Assembly (NCBI RefSeq): GCF_040111675.1
Contig: NZ_CP157794.1
Span: forward strand, 854,001-918,000
Reading direction: 5' to 3'
From: Salinarimonas sp.
GTDB taxonomy: Bacteria; Pseudomonadota; Alphaproteobacteria; Rhizobiales; Beijerinckiaceae
Length of the DNA stretch: 64,000 bases
Position 1 is the stretch's first letter. Every line of letters starts with the position of its first letter. A program made the translations under genes and the position numbers. A model generated the notes under the pieces. That model had not been told where the DNA came from. It worked only from the letters and a program-made list of their open reading frames with translations, and made no database searches. Of the stretch, positions 37,926 to 46,107 are shown in pieces.

Positions 37926-39311
37926 TCAGCGCTCGTCGGGCGACTTGCCGGCGAGGAAGGCCTCGGCCTTCTTGAGCGCCTTGTAGGTGACCATGGCGAT
38001 GACCGCGTCCCCCGGGCGCACGACGAAGTCCCCGTGCGGGATGACGACCTGCTCGCCGCGCACCACGGCGCCGATCAGCATGCCGTCGGGCAGGCCGATC
38101 CTGTTGATCGGCCCGGCGACGAGCTTCGAACCGGCCTGCGCACGCGCCTCGATCACCTCGCCGAACTCCTCGCGCAGGGTGTAGAGCGCCGACACCGAAC
38201 GGTGGCGCACGTGGCGCAGGATGGTGGAGATGGTGATGGCGTTGGGCGAGACCACGGCGTCGATGCCGAGCGAGGGCATGATCGGCTCGTAGCTCGTCTT
38301 GTTGACGAGCGTGATGGCGCGCTTGCAGCCCATGCGCTTGGCGAGCACGGACGAGAAGATGTTGGTCTCGTCGTCGTTGGTGACGGCGACCACGGTCTCG
38401 GCCGAGCCGGCGTTCGCCTCCTCGAGCACCTCGGTGTCGAGCGCGTCGCCGTGGAGGACCACGGCGCGGTCGCCGAGCTCGCGGGAGACGATCTCGGCGC
38501 GGTCGCGGGAATTCTCGATGATCTTGAGGCGCACGTAGGGCGCCTCGCGGGCGAGCATCTTGGCGAGGTTGAGGCCGACGTTGCCGCCGCCGACGATGAC
38601 CACGCGCCGCGCCACCCGTTCCTCGTGGCCGAACACCGCCATCACCCGGTCGACGCGGGAGGGCTCGGTGACGACGTAGACGTCGTCCCCCTTCTCGATG
38701 CGGTCGGCGCCCTTGGGCACGAAGGCCGTCCCGTCGCGCACGATGGCGACGACGATCATGTGCGGATCGGGCATCACCTGCGGCACCTCGGCGAGCGTGC
38801 GCCCGGTGAGCGTGCAGCCCGGCGTGTCGGTGTGGATGCCCATCAGCTGCACGCGGCCCTCCGCCAGCGGCACCGTGTCGAAGGCGCCGGGCGTGCGCAG
38901 CCGCCGCGCGATGCCGTTCGCCACCTCGAGCTCGGGCGAGATGACGACGTCGATGGGCATCTGGTCGGCGGCGTAGAGCGCGCGGGAATAGGGGTCGAGA
39001 TAGCCGTGATGGCGCACGCGGGCGATGCGGCGCGGCACGCGGAAGAGCGAGTAGGCGACCTGGGCGGCCACCATGTTCACCTCGTCCGAGCGGGTGACGG
39101 CGATCAGCATGTCCGCCTCGCGGCAGCCGGCGCGCTCCAGCACCTCCGGATGCGAGGCGTGGCCCACCATGCCGCGGACCTCGTAGCTCTCGTCTACCCG
39201 GCGCGCCTGGCCGGGATCGGCGTCGACCACGGTCACGTCGATGCCTTCGTTGGCGAGATGGCGCGCGATGGTCGATCCCACCTGTCCGGCGCCGCAGACG
39301 ACGATCTTCAT
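37926..39311 (-). CDS. trkA: Trk potassium uptake system, NAD-binding subunit TrkA
   Basis: The 461-residue protein has two RCK modules. Each has a Rossmann domain (KIVVCGAGQVGSTIARHLAN at the N terminus, VVIVGGGNVGLNLAKMLA near residue 235) followed by a TrkA-C ligand domain. It gates TrkH in response to nucleotide. ATG 39311 is taken as start because the Rossmann motif begins at residue 2; the frame extends 16 codons upstream without homology. The trkA-trkH order with a three-base gap indicates one operon. Confidence 0.95.
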   Translation of the reverse strand: MKIVVCGAGQVGSTIARHLANEGIDVTVVDADPGQARRVDESYEVRGMVGHASHPEVLERAGCREADMLIAVTRSDEVNMVAAQVAYSLFRVPRRIARVRHHGYLDPYSRALYAADQMPIDVVISPELEVANGIARRLRTPGAFDTVPLAEGRVQLMGIHTDTPGCTLTGRTLAEVPQVMPDPHMIVVAIVRDGTAFVPKGADRIEKGDDVYVVTEPSRVDRVMAVFGHEERVARRVVIVGGGNVGLNLAKMLAREAPYVRLKIIENSRDRAEIVSRELGDRAVVLHGDALDTEVLEEANAGSAETVVAVTNDDETNIFSSVLAKRMGCKRAITLVNKTSYEPIMPSLGIDAVVSPNAITISTILRHVRHRSVSALYTLREEFGEVIEARAQAGSKLVAGPINRIGLPDGMLIGAVVRGEQVVIPHGDFVVRPGDAVIAMVTYKALKKAEAFLAGKSPDER

Positions 39312-39454
39312 GCCCTGCTCGTCGAAGAGTTCAACGCCCGCGACGCGAGGCGTCCCCACGCTGCGGATGAGAGGTTCGGACCGCCCGGCGGGGCGACGGC
39401 CGCGCCGCCGTGTTTACGACGAAGCGGAGGCAGGGACAAGGCGCGGATGAACGC

Positions 39455-39485
39455 GGAGAGGCCGCCCCCGGGGGGCGGCCTCTCC
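39455..39485. repeat. 31-bp perfect GC palindrome
   Basis: GGAGAGGCCGCCCCC and its exact complement GGGGGCGGCCTCTCC flank a single G. It lies in the 535-bp gap upstream of trkA. No T run follows on either strand, so it is not a standard intrinsic terminator. It might be a protein-binding site or a terminator stem relying on another mechanism. Confidence 0.5.
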
Positions 39486-39561
39486 AGGGGAGGCGAGCGG
39501 CGGACGGCGCCTCGGCGAATGCTCGCGGCGGACGGTCATCGAGCGCCGACCGAGGCTCCGG

Positions 39562-39763
39562 CTTTCCTTCCCTGTAGGGGAAGGTGGCTCGGCGAAGCCG
39601 AGACGGATGGGGCGCGGCGCGAAGCGACGCGTTCCGCGAAGCGGAAACCAGCGGCTGCGACCGGCTCACCCGTCGAATTCGGCTTCGCCGAACGCGCGTG
39701 CCGCGCGCCCCATCCGTCACCGCGCTGCGCGCGGCGACACCTTCCCCTACAGGGAAGGAGAAA
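39562..39763. repeat. palindromic MITE-like intergenic element, copy 2
   Basis: This copy begins CTTTCCTTCCCTGTAGGGGA and ends TCCCCTACAGGGAAGGAGAA, with inner arms GACGGATGGGGCGCGGCGCG and GCGCGCCCCATCCGTC. Its arms match the copy at 32962-33186 almost exactly while the interior differs. It is about 200 bp long and non-coding. It lies between trkA and the minus-strand stress operon. Confidence 0.85.
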
Positions 39764-39821
39764 GGGGGGCGCCGCGCCCGCCCCGACAGGCGCCACGTCC
39801 CTGCCGGAGCGGGAGGCGTCG

Positions 39822-39845
39822 GTAGGGGGGGAAGCTCCCCCCTAC
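39822..39845 (-). terminator. hairpin directly after the 39847 gene
   Basis: GTAGGGGGG and CCCCCCTAC form a 9-bp stem one base beyond the stop codon of the minus-strand gene. There is no T tract, so it is at best a weak or factor-assisted terminator for the four-gene operon. Confidence 0.4.
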
Positions 39846-39846
39846 C

Positions 39847-40728
39847 TCAGTGCCGGCGCGGCTCGCCGCCGCCCGGGCTGGTGCGGTGGGCGGCGTCTTC
39901 CTCGAAGCTGCGCTCGCGACGCCATTCCTCCTCGTGGACGGGGTGGCCGCCCTCCTCGGAGAAGGCGTGGTGCGCGTAGTCGCGGCCGCGCTCGATGGCG
40001 TCGCGGGCGTAGTCCATGCCGCGCTCCTGGGCCTCGCGGGCGTAGTCGTAGCCGCGATGGCGCAGGTCGTCGGCATAGGGGCCGTAATACCGGTCCTCCT
40101 GGCGCGTGCGCGGCAGGAGCGCGCCGAGCGCGAGGCCGGCGGCGAGGCCGAGCACGCCGACGAGGAGCGGGTTCTCCCGCAGGATGCCCCGGCTCGCCTC
40201 GTAGGCCTCGCGGCCGTACTCCATGGCGTCCTCGTAGTACTCCTCGCCGGTGTGGCGGGCCTGCTCGTAATAGCCCTGCCCGCGGCGCCGGGCCTCGTCG
40301 TAGTACTCCTCGCCGCGGCGGCGCGCCTGCTCGTAGGCGCCCTCGCCGCGCCGACGAGCCTCCTCGGCGTAGTCGCGCCCGCGGCCCTGCGCCTCGGCGG
40401 CGCGGTGGCGGGTCTCCTCGTAGGCCCGGCTCGCCCGGTCGCGGACCGAGTCGCTCGAATGCGACGCGCCCGCGCCCTCCGGCCGCGCGCCGGCGGGCGG
40501 CGTCGCGTAGGTCGGATGCGGCGAGTAGGTGCCCGCGCCCGGCGCCGGGTTCGGCGTGTAGGGCGGCGTGCCGGCGGAGCCGGGCGTCGCCGGCATCGGC
40601 GTCGGGCTCATGCCGGGCGTCGAGCCCGGCGCCGTCGGCGAGACCGGGCTCGCCGTGGTCGCGGGCTGGGCCGGGCGCTCGGCGCCCGTCTCGACGATCG
40701 GCTTCTCGTCCTTCTTGATCTCGGCCAT
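39847..40728 (-). CDS. repeat-rich amphipathic protein with one membrane segment
   Basis: The 293-residue protein has a disordered Pro/Thr-rich N terminus (about 1-90). An imperfect 11-12 residue repeat follows (EARRRGEGAYEQARRRGEEY, then YDEARRRGQGYYEQARHTGE), a short hydrophobic segment PLLVGVLGLAAGLALGALLP near residue 195, and a charged C-terminal tail. The Tyr- and Arg-rich heptad-like repeats suggest long amphipathic helices, similar to DUF883/ElaB-like envelope proteins. It is the last of four co-oriented genes for small membrane proteins behind an EcfG-type promoter. A gap of 88 bp with short tandem repeats separates it from the gene before. Function unknown. Confidence 0.7.
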   Translation of the reverse strand: MAEIKKDEKPIVETGAERPAQPATTASPVSPTAPGSTPGMSPTPMPATPGSAGTPPYTPNPAPGAGTYSPHPTYATPPAGARPEGAGASHSSDSVRDRASRAYEETRHRAAEAQGRGRDYAEEARRRGEGAYEQARRRGEEYYDEARRRGQGYYEQARHTGEEYYEDAMEYGREAYEASRGILRENPLLVGVLGLAAGLALGALLPRTRQEDRYYGPYADDLRHRGYDYAREAQERGMDYARDAIERGRDYAHHAFSEEGGHPVHEEEWRRERSFEEDAAHRTSPGGGEPRRH

Positions 40729-40816
40729 GAAAGCCTCCTCTCCGAGGATCGCTCCTCGTCTCGTGCGGGTCGTCTCGTGCGGGTCGTCTCGTCTCGTGTC
40801 GCGCGGGGCCGCGCCG

Positions 40817-41452
40817 TCAGCGGCGCGCGCCGGTCGGCGGCGTGCCCGTGGCGTGCGGCCGCTCGGTCGTCACCGGCTCGTAGGCCGCCGGGCGCTCGGG
40901 CACCGTCGGCGTCGGGTCGGGACGGCCGTGGGGCGTCGGCCCCTCGCGGCGGACCATGTCCGTCTCTGTCGGGCGGCGCGCCATGGCGGGATCGATGTCC
41001 TCGTCCCGCAGGCGATCGCCCGAGAGGGGACGGCGCGCGGGGCGGTCCCACACGCCGCGGCGCTCGAGGTCGCGGCGGGCTTCGCGCCGACGGTCGCCGT
41101 CGTCGAGGCCCGGCTCGCCGGACGTGTCGCCCGCGACGTGCCGCCGGGGCGGGCGGTCCCAGACGCCGCGGCGCTGGAGATCGCGCCTCGCTTCGCGGCG
41201 CCGCGCGGTGCTCGTCATCGACAAGGCGAGCCAGCCGATCCCGGCCGCGACCAGCAGCACGGGGATCGGGTTCTCCCGGATCGCCTCCGCGGCGCGCTCG
41301 ATCTGCGGGCCGTAGCCGTAGCGCCGGGCGGTGCCGATCACGTCGTCGGCGACGCCGGAATAGGTCATCCGGTCCTGCAGCTGGTCGATCGTGCGATCGA
41401 GCCTGGCGCGGCTCTCCTCGATGTCGCGCTCGAGGTCCGTCATCCTGTTCAT
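40817..41452 (-). CDS. DUF3618-type membrane protein with tandem repeat
   Basis: The 211-residue protein starts TDLERDIEESRARLDRTIDQ followed by LQDRMT, the recognisable DUF3618 N terminus. One hydrophobic helix (PIPVLLVAAGIGWLALSM) follows, then two copies of a 20-residue repeat, RRREARRDLQRRGVWDRPPR and RRREARRDLERRGVWDRPAR, and a Pro/Thr-rich tail. DUF3618 proteins occur beside DUF883 and phage-holin-like proteins in alphaproteobacteria, as here, and are thought to act at the envelope. Sixteen bases separate it from the preceding gene. Confidence 0.75.
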   Translation of the reverse strand: MNRMTDLERDIEESRARLDRTIDQLQDRMTYSGVADDVIGTARRYGYGPQIERAAEAIRENPIPVLLVAAGIGWLALSMTSTARRREARRDLQRRGVWDRPPRRHVAGDTSGEPGLDDGDRRREARRDLERRGVWDRPARRPLSGDRLRDEDIDPAMARRPTETDMVRREGPTPHGRPDPTPTVPERPAAYEPVTTERPHATGTPPTGARR

Positions 41453-41468
41453 CGCGTCCTCCTCCCGG

Positions 41469-41903
41469 TCAGTGCCGCCGGTGCGACACGACGTCCGCGT
41501 CGCGTTCGACCGAGCGGATCGTGTGCGTCGGCTCGAGCGTCGCGGAGGACAGCTTCGAGCGCCCGTAGAGGATCAGCGCGAGCGTGATCACGAGCATCAC
41601 GCCGGCGACGATCAGAGAGGCCAGGGCGTCCGAGCCCACCACCACCGCCAGCCAGTCCACGAAGGCGTCGGTGAGCAGGATCAGCGTGGCGATGGCGAAG
41701 ACGCTCGACGCCATCAGCGCCACGATGCCCGCCACGAGGAGCTTCACGTTGTGGCTCATCTCCGAGCGGAAGAGAGCCACCTCCTTGCGGGCGAGGTCGG
41801 TAGCCTCGCGCAGGGCCTCGGCGACGAGGCTCTGGATCGAGGCGTTCTCGCGGGCGGCGCGGCGCGCCGCCTCCGCGTCGAGCTGGGGATCGCGGTGGTC
41901 CAT
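41469..41903 (-). CDS. phage holin-like membrane protein (DUF1469 type)
   Basis: The 144-residue protein begins with an amphipathic region (ENASIQSLVAEALREATDLA, then RKEVALFRSEM) and has two transmembrane helices (VKLLVAGIVALMASSVFAIA and ASLIVAGVMLVITLALIL). This layout is that of the putative actinobacterial holin-X/phage holin family (DUF1469), which in bacteria is not phage-derived. It sits second in the four-gene operon, 11 bp after the previous stop. No lysis genes are near, so a role in membrane organisation under stress is more likely than lysis. Confidence 0.8.
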   Translation of the reverse strand: MDHRDPQLDAEAARRAARENASIQSLVAEALREATDLARKEVALFRSEMSHNVKLLVAGIVALMASSVFAIATLILLTDAFVDWLAVVVGSDALASLIVAGVMLVITLALILYGRSKLSSATLEPTHTIRSVERDADVVSHRRH

Positions 41904-41914
41904 GGCGGATCTCC

Positions 41915-42694
41915 TCACCGCTCGCCCTGGGGGCGGGCCGCGGCGTTGGCCGCGGATTGCGCGGCGGCGGCGTTGGACGTGCCCGGCTCGCCGCCGGAAC
42001 GCTCCGGCGTGCGGGTGCCGGAGACCGGCGGGGTCTCGTGGCGCGTCTCGTGGCGGCTCGGCTGGGCGCCGGTCGGCCCGGTGCGGGTCTCGCCCGGCGG
42101 GGTGCGCTCGGCGGAATGGCCGCCGGAAGCGCCGCCAGCACGGCTGTCGCGGCCGAAGCCGGCGTGCTCGGAGCCGGGCGCGTAGCCGGCGCCGCCGTAG
42201 CGGCGCTCGTGCCGGCGGTGGCGCATCTCGGCGCCGTAGGCGCGCCGGTGCTCCACCTCCTCGGCCGAGCTCTTCAGGAACCGCGCGATCATGAAGCCCG
42301 CGACGCCCGCGGCGGTGGCGAACATCGCCGGGCGGCGGCGCGCGAACTGCTCCATGTCGGAATAGACCTCGACGAAGCTGCGCTCGCGGATCTCGTCGGC
42401 GAGGTTCTCGAGCCCGTCGGCCGCGCTGTCGATGAACAGGCGGATGTTCGGGCGGTCGTCGAAATTGTCCGAGCTCTCGCGCAGGGACGTGGCCACGTCG
42501 TCGATGGACTGCACCGCGCTTTCCTTGCGGCGCTCGACGTAGTCGGCCGCGCGGTCGCGCGCGCTGTTCATGAACGCGTAGCCCGCCTCGCGGGCCTCGT
42601 CTGCCGTGTCGCGCGCGGCGTCGGAGGCCTCGCGCTTGATGTCGTCCCAATCGGCGTGGGCGCGGTCGTCGCCGTTCTCAGCGCTGACGGTCAT
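41915..42694 (-). CDS. membrane-anchored amphipathic protein, first gene of stress operon
   Basis: The 259-residue protein has an N-terminal charged helical region (DIKREASDAARDTADEAREA, then GYAFMNSARDRAADYVERRK), as in DUF883- or apolipoprotein-like proteins. One hydrophobic helix (PAMFATAAGVAGFMIARFLK) lies near residue 130 and a long disordered Gly/Thr/Pro-rich tail follows. It starts at ATG 42694 about 30 bases downstream of an EcfG-type promoter. The three following genes encode proteins of similar character, so it is the lead gene of that operon. Function unknown. Confidence 0.7.
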   Translation of the reverse strand: MTVSAENGDDRAHADWDDIKREASDAARDTADEAREAGYAFMNSARDRAADYVERRKESAVQSIDDVATSLRESSDNFDDRPNIRLFIDSAADGLENLADEIRERSFVEVYSDMEQFARRRPAMFATAAGVAGFMIARFLKSSAEEVEHRRAYGAEMRHRRHERRYGGAGYAPGSEHAGFGRDSRAGGASGGHSAERTPPGETRTGPTGAQPSRHETRHETPPVSGTRTPERSGGEPGTSNAAAAQSAANAAARPQGER

Positions 42695-42726
42695 GGGTTC
42701 GCCCTCCTGATGCGTGTCGGCGTCTC

Positions 42727-42751
42727 AACAGCCGAGCGATGCCAGGGTTCC
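42727..42751 (-). promoter_or_regulatory. EcfG-type general stress promoter
   Basis: Read on the minus strand, GGAAC (42751-42747) is followed after 17 bases by GTT (42729-42727). This matches the GGAAC-N16/17-cGTT consensus of EcfG sigma factors, which drive the general stress response in alphaproteobacteria. It lies about 33 bp before the first ATG of the four-gene membrane-protein operon, a sensible 5' leader. Confidence 0.65.
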
Positions 42752-42847
42752 GAAAGCCCGCCTCGAAACGGCGACGCTTCGCCGCGCGCCCCGAACGTTC
42801 GCGCGCGCGGACGCGTTCTGTTCGGGAACACCGGCCGAGGAGGAGCC

Positions 42848-43921
42848 GTGCAGGACGAACGGCACGAGGAGATGCGGCGCGAGACGCCCCGGCGCATGCG
42901 CCGGGCGCCGGGCCGAGGCAAGGAGCCGCTCACGCTCTCCCAGCAGCGCGCGCGGGAGGAGGGGCGCGGGCGCGGGGCGGAAAGCCCGTGGTCGCTGCCG
43001 TTCCGCGGCTGGCGCGACGTGCTCTGGCGCGTGGTCGAGGGCTACACGCGCGACCGCATCGCTCCGAACGCGGCGGGCGCGGCCTTCTTCCTGATGTTCG
43101 CCATCGTGCCGACGCTCGCCGCCCTGGTCGCCCTGTTCGGCCTCGTCGCCGACCCGGAGGTGCTGTCCGAGCAGCTCGACGATCTCGAGGGCTTCCTGCC
43201 GCCGGGCCTGATCGAGCTGATCGCGGAGGAGCTCGACCGGCTGATCTCGGCGCAGACGCAGCTGAGCGTCACCTTCGCGGTCTCCATGGCGATCGCGCTC
43301 TACATCATCAACGCCGCGGTGCTCGCCCTCTTCGACGCGCTCAACGTCATCTACGGCGAGCGGGAGAAGCGCCCCTTCGTGCGGCTCTACCTGCGCTCCT
43401 TCCTGTTCACGCTGGCGACGCTGATCTTCGCCTTCGTGCTGATCAACGTCGTCGTCGGCGTGCCCGTGGCGCTCGGCTACCTGCCCTTCGGCAGGCTCGC
43501 GAGCGCGCTGATCGCGATCTCGCCGGCGGTGATCCTGTTCCTCGTCGCCAATATCGGCATCGCCGCGCTCTACCGCTACGGGCCGAGCCGCGCCGCCGCG
43601 CAGTGGCGCTGGATCACGCCCGGCTCGCTCACGGCCTCCGCCGTGTGGCTTATCGGTTCGGCAGGATTTTCCTATTACGTTTCCCACCTGACGGATTTCT
43701 CCGCGACCTACGGGTCGCTGGGCACGATCGCGGCGGCGATGATGTGGGTGTGGATCTCCACCGTGATCCTGCTCGTCGGCGCCGAGATCGACGCGGAGAC
43801 GGAGCATCAGACGGCCCACGACACCACGCTGCGGCCGGAGCAGCCGCTGGGCGCGCGCGGGGCGGTGGTGGCCGATCAGGTCGGGCCGGCGCGGGTCGAT
43901 CGGAAGGAGAGCGAGCCATGA
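42848..43921 (+). CDS. YihY/virulence factor BrkB family membrane protein
   Basis: The 357-residue protein has a basic N terminus and the YihY core. It shows [40 protein letters not shown], a conserved [20 protein letters not shown], and the C-terminal [20 protein letters not shown] followed by [11 protein letters not shown], with about six transmembrane helices. The family was once called RNase BN but is not an RNase; its transport or envelope role is unclear. GTG 42848 has GAGGAGGAG upstream; ATG 42872 has its ribosome site abutting it and is less likely. It overlaps nfeD by four bases. Confidence 0.88.
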   Translation: MQDERHEEMRRETPRRMRRAPGRGKEPLTLSQQRAREEGRGRGAESPWSLPFRGWRDVLWRVVEGYTRDRIAPNAAGAAFFLMFAIVPTLAALVALFGLVADPEVLSEQLDDLEGFLPPGLIELIAEELDRLISAQTQLSVTFAVSMAIALYIINAAVLALFDALNVIYGEREKRPFVRLYLRSFLFTLATLIFAFVLINVVVGVPVALGYLPFGRLASALIAISPAVILFLVANIGIAALYRYGPSRAAAQWRWITPGSLTASAVWLIGSAGFSYYVSHLTDFSATYGSLGTIAAAMMWVWISTVILLVGAEIDAETEHQTAHDTTLRPEQPLGARGAVVADQVGPARVDRKESEP

Positions 43922-45285
43922 GACGGCGCACGCGAACGGGGGAGGCGATGCGACGGGCGGCGAGGGCCTTCGTGTTCATGCTCGTGGCGTGTCTCGTTCT
44001 CCCGCTGGCCGCGACCGCCCAGCCGCGGACCTACGCCGTCGAGACCGCGATCGTCGCCGACATCGAGGGCCCGATCGGCCCGGCCACCACGCTCCTCGTC
44101 GAGAACGCGCTCGACGAGGCCGTCGCGGCTCCCGGCGGCATGCTGGTGCTGCGCATGGACACGCCGGGCGGGCTCGACAGCGCCATGCGCGACATCGTCC
44201 GGCTGATCCTGGCGGCGCCGGTGCCGGTCGCGACCTACGTGGCGCCCGCGGGCGCCCGGGCGGCCTCGGCGGGGACCTACATCCTCTACGCCAGCCATGT
44301 CGCGGCCATGGCGCCGAGCACCAGCCTCGGCGCGGCGACGCCCGTCTCGATGGGCGGCGGCGGGGACGAGACGCTCGCGCGCAAGGCGACGAACGACGCC
44401 GTCGCCTTCATCCTCGGCCTCGCCGAGCTGCGCGGGCGCGACGCCGGCTTCGCCGAGGCGGCCGTGCGCGAGGCGAAGACGCTCACCGCGACCGACGCCG
44501 TGCAGGACGGCGTCGTCGAGATCCTGGCCGCCGACGTCGAGGCCATGCTGCGCGAGGCCGCCGGGCAGGTGGTGAGCCTCGGCGAGGCCTCCGTCGCGCT
44601 CGAGACCGCGGGCGCGCGCGTCGTCGCGCACGAGCCGGGCTTCCTGGCCCAGGCGCTCGCGATCCTCACCAACCCGAACGTCGCCTACATCCTGCTGCTG
44701 ATCGGCATCTACGGCATCATCTTCGAGTTCGCCAATCCGGGCATGATCTTCTCGGGCGTGATCGGGGCGATCTCGCTGCTGCTGGGGCTCTACGCGCTCA
44801 ACTTCCTGCCGATCGACGTCACCGGCGTGCTGCTGCTGTTCCTGGGCATCGCCTTGATGGTGGCGGAGGTGTTCGCGCCCTCCTTCGGGGCGCTCGGCAT
44901 CGGCGGCGCGGTGGCCTTCGCCTTCGGCTCCTTCATCCTGTTCGATTCCGACGTCCCGGGATTCGGCCTTTCCCCCGCCGTGGCGCTCGTCGCCACCGGG
45001 GCGACGGCGCTCCTCCTCACCCTGGTTCTCGCCGCCGCGGTGCGGGCGCTGCGCCGGCCGCCGGCGAGCGGCGACGAGGCGCTCGTCGACGAGACCGGCC
45101 GGGTCCTGCACTGGGAGGGCTTTTCGGGCGAGGTCGAGATCCACGGCGAGCGCTGGCGCGCGCAGGCCCCCGAGCCGCTCGCCGCCGGCGAGCTCGTGCG
45201 CGTCTCCGCCCGCAAGGGCCTCACCCTCGACGTCGAGCGCATGCCGGGCGGGACGCGCCCGGCCGCGCGCCCCGCCGCCCGCTGA
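43918..45285 (+). CDS. nfeD: NfeD-type membrane-bound serine protease
   Basis: The 455-residue protein has a signal peptide, then a ClpP-like protease domain with [17 protein letters not shown], the nucleophile S117 in [11 protein letters not shown], and the probable catalytic base K156 in LARKATND. Four to five transmembrane helices follow (about 235-375), then a C-terminal OB-fold NfeD domain ([20 protein letters not shown]). Long NfeD proteases cleave stomatin-like proteins, and a slipin gene follows 23 bp downstream as expected. ATG 43918 overlaps the yihY stop (ATGA). Confidence 0.9.
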   Translation: MRRRTRTGEAMRRAARAFVFMLVACLVLPLAATAQPRTYAVETAIVADIEGPIGPATTLLVENALDEAVAAPGGMLVLRMDTPGGLDSAMRDIVRLILAAPVPVATYVAPAGARAASAGTYILYASHVAAMAPSTSLGAATPVSMGGGGDETLARKATNDAVAFILGLAELRGRDAGFAEAAVREAKTLTATDAVQDGVVEILAADVEAMLREAAGQVVSLGEASVALETAGARVVAHEPGFLAQALAILTNPNVAYILLLIGIYGIIFEFANPGMIFSGVIGAISLLLGLYALNFLPIDVTGVLLLFLGIALMVAEVFAPSFGALGIGGAVAFAFGSFILFDSDVPGFGLSPAVALVATGATALLLTLVLAAAVRALRRPPASGDEALVDETGRVLHWEGFSGEVEIHGERWRAQAPEPLAAGELVRVSARKGLTLDVERMPGGTRPAARPAAR

Positions 45286-45308
45286 ACCCGAAACCCCGAG
45301 GAGCTCCC

Positions 45309-46100
45309 ATGGGTCTCGATCTCGTCGCCTACCTGATCATCGCCCTCGTCGTGCTCGGCATCCTGGCGAGCGCGATCCGGATCATGCGCGAATACGAGCG
45401 CGCCGTGATCTTCACCCTCGGCCGCTATTCCGGCGTGAAGGGGCCCGGCATCATCATCGTCATCCCCTTCGTCCAGCAGGCGGTGAAGGTGGACATGCGC
45501 ACCATCACCATGGACGTTCCCTCCCAGGACGTGATCTCCAAGGACAACGTGTCCGTGAAGGTCAACGCGGTGATCTACTTCCGCGTCGTCGACGCCGACC
45601 GGGCGATCATCCAGGTCGAGGACTACATGATGGCCACGAGCCAGCTCGCCCAGACGACGCTGCGCTCCGTGCTCGGAAAGCACGACCTCGACGAGATGCT
45701 CTCCGAGCGCGACAAGCTCAACGAGGACATCCAGGAGATCCTGGATGCGCAGACCGACGCCTGGGGCATCAAGGTCGCCAACGTCGAGATCAAGCACGTC
45801 GACATCGACGAGAGCATGGTGCGCGCCATCGCCCGCCAGGCGGAGGCCGAGCGCAACAGGCGCGCCCGGATCATCGGGGCCGAGGGCGAGATGCAGGCCT
45901 CCGAGAAGCTCGCCGAGGCGGCCGAGATCCTCGCGCGCACGCCCGAGGCCATGCAGCTGCGCTTCCTCTCGACGCTCTACGACATCGCCGGCGACCAGAA
46001 CTCCACCATCGTCTTCCCCGTGCCGGTGGACCTGCTGCGCGGCTTCATGGGCAAGGCCGGGCAGGGTGATACGGGGAAGGGCGGCGCCGGGACGGGGTGA
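45309..46100 (+). CDS. slipin (stomatin/SPFH family) membrane protein
   Basis: The 263-residue protein has one N-terminal membrane helix ([20 protein letters not shown]). The SPFH domain includes [40 protein letters not shown], and the helical tail [20 protein letters not shown]. Stomatins assemble ring-like scaffolds in membrane microdomains and are substrates and partners of NfeD proteases, which matches the gene order. It is the last gene of the yihY-nfeD-slipin operon and converges with the next gene, seven bases away. Confidence 0.92.
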   Translation: MGLDLVAYLIIALVVLGILASAIRIMREYERAVIFTLGRYSGVKGPGIIIVIPFVQQAVKVDMRTITMDVPSQDVISKDNVSVKVNAVIYFRVVDADRAIIQVEDYMMATSQLAQTTLRSVLGKHDLDEMLSERDKLNEDIQEILDAQTDAWGIKVANVEIKHVDIDESMVRAIARQAEAERNRRARIIGAEGEMQASEKLAEAAEILARTPEAMQLRFLSTLYDIAGDQNSTIVFPVPVDLLRGFMGKAGQGDTGKGGAGTG

Positions 46101-46107
46101 GCGCGCC

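Noticed and set aside
40180-40440. CRISPR-like repeated DNA
   Set aside because: The repeats encode a periodic protein segment and vary in sequence. There are no constant repeats or unique spacers, and no cas genes are present.
36780-40718. Very long plus-strand open frame across trkH and trkA
   Set aside because: It is a composition artefact with low-complexity His/Arg/Asp sequence. Two well-known genes lie on the opposite strand.
41469-41903. Prophage holin
   Set aside because: No endolysin, structural or integrase genes are nearby. The family is widespread in bacterial chromosomes beside DUF3618 and DUF883 genes.
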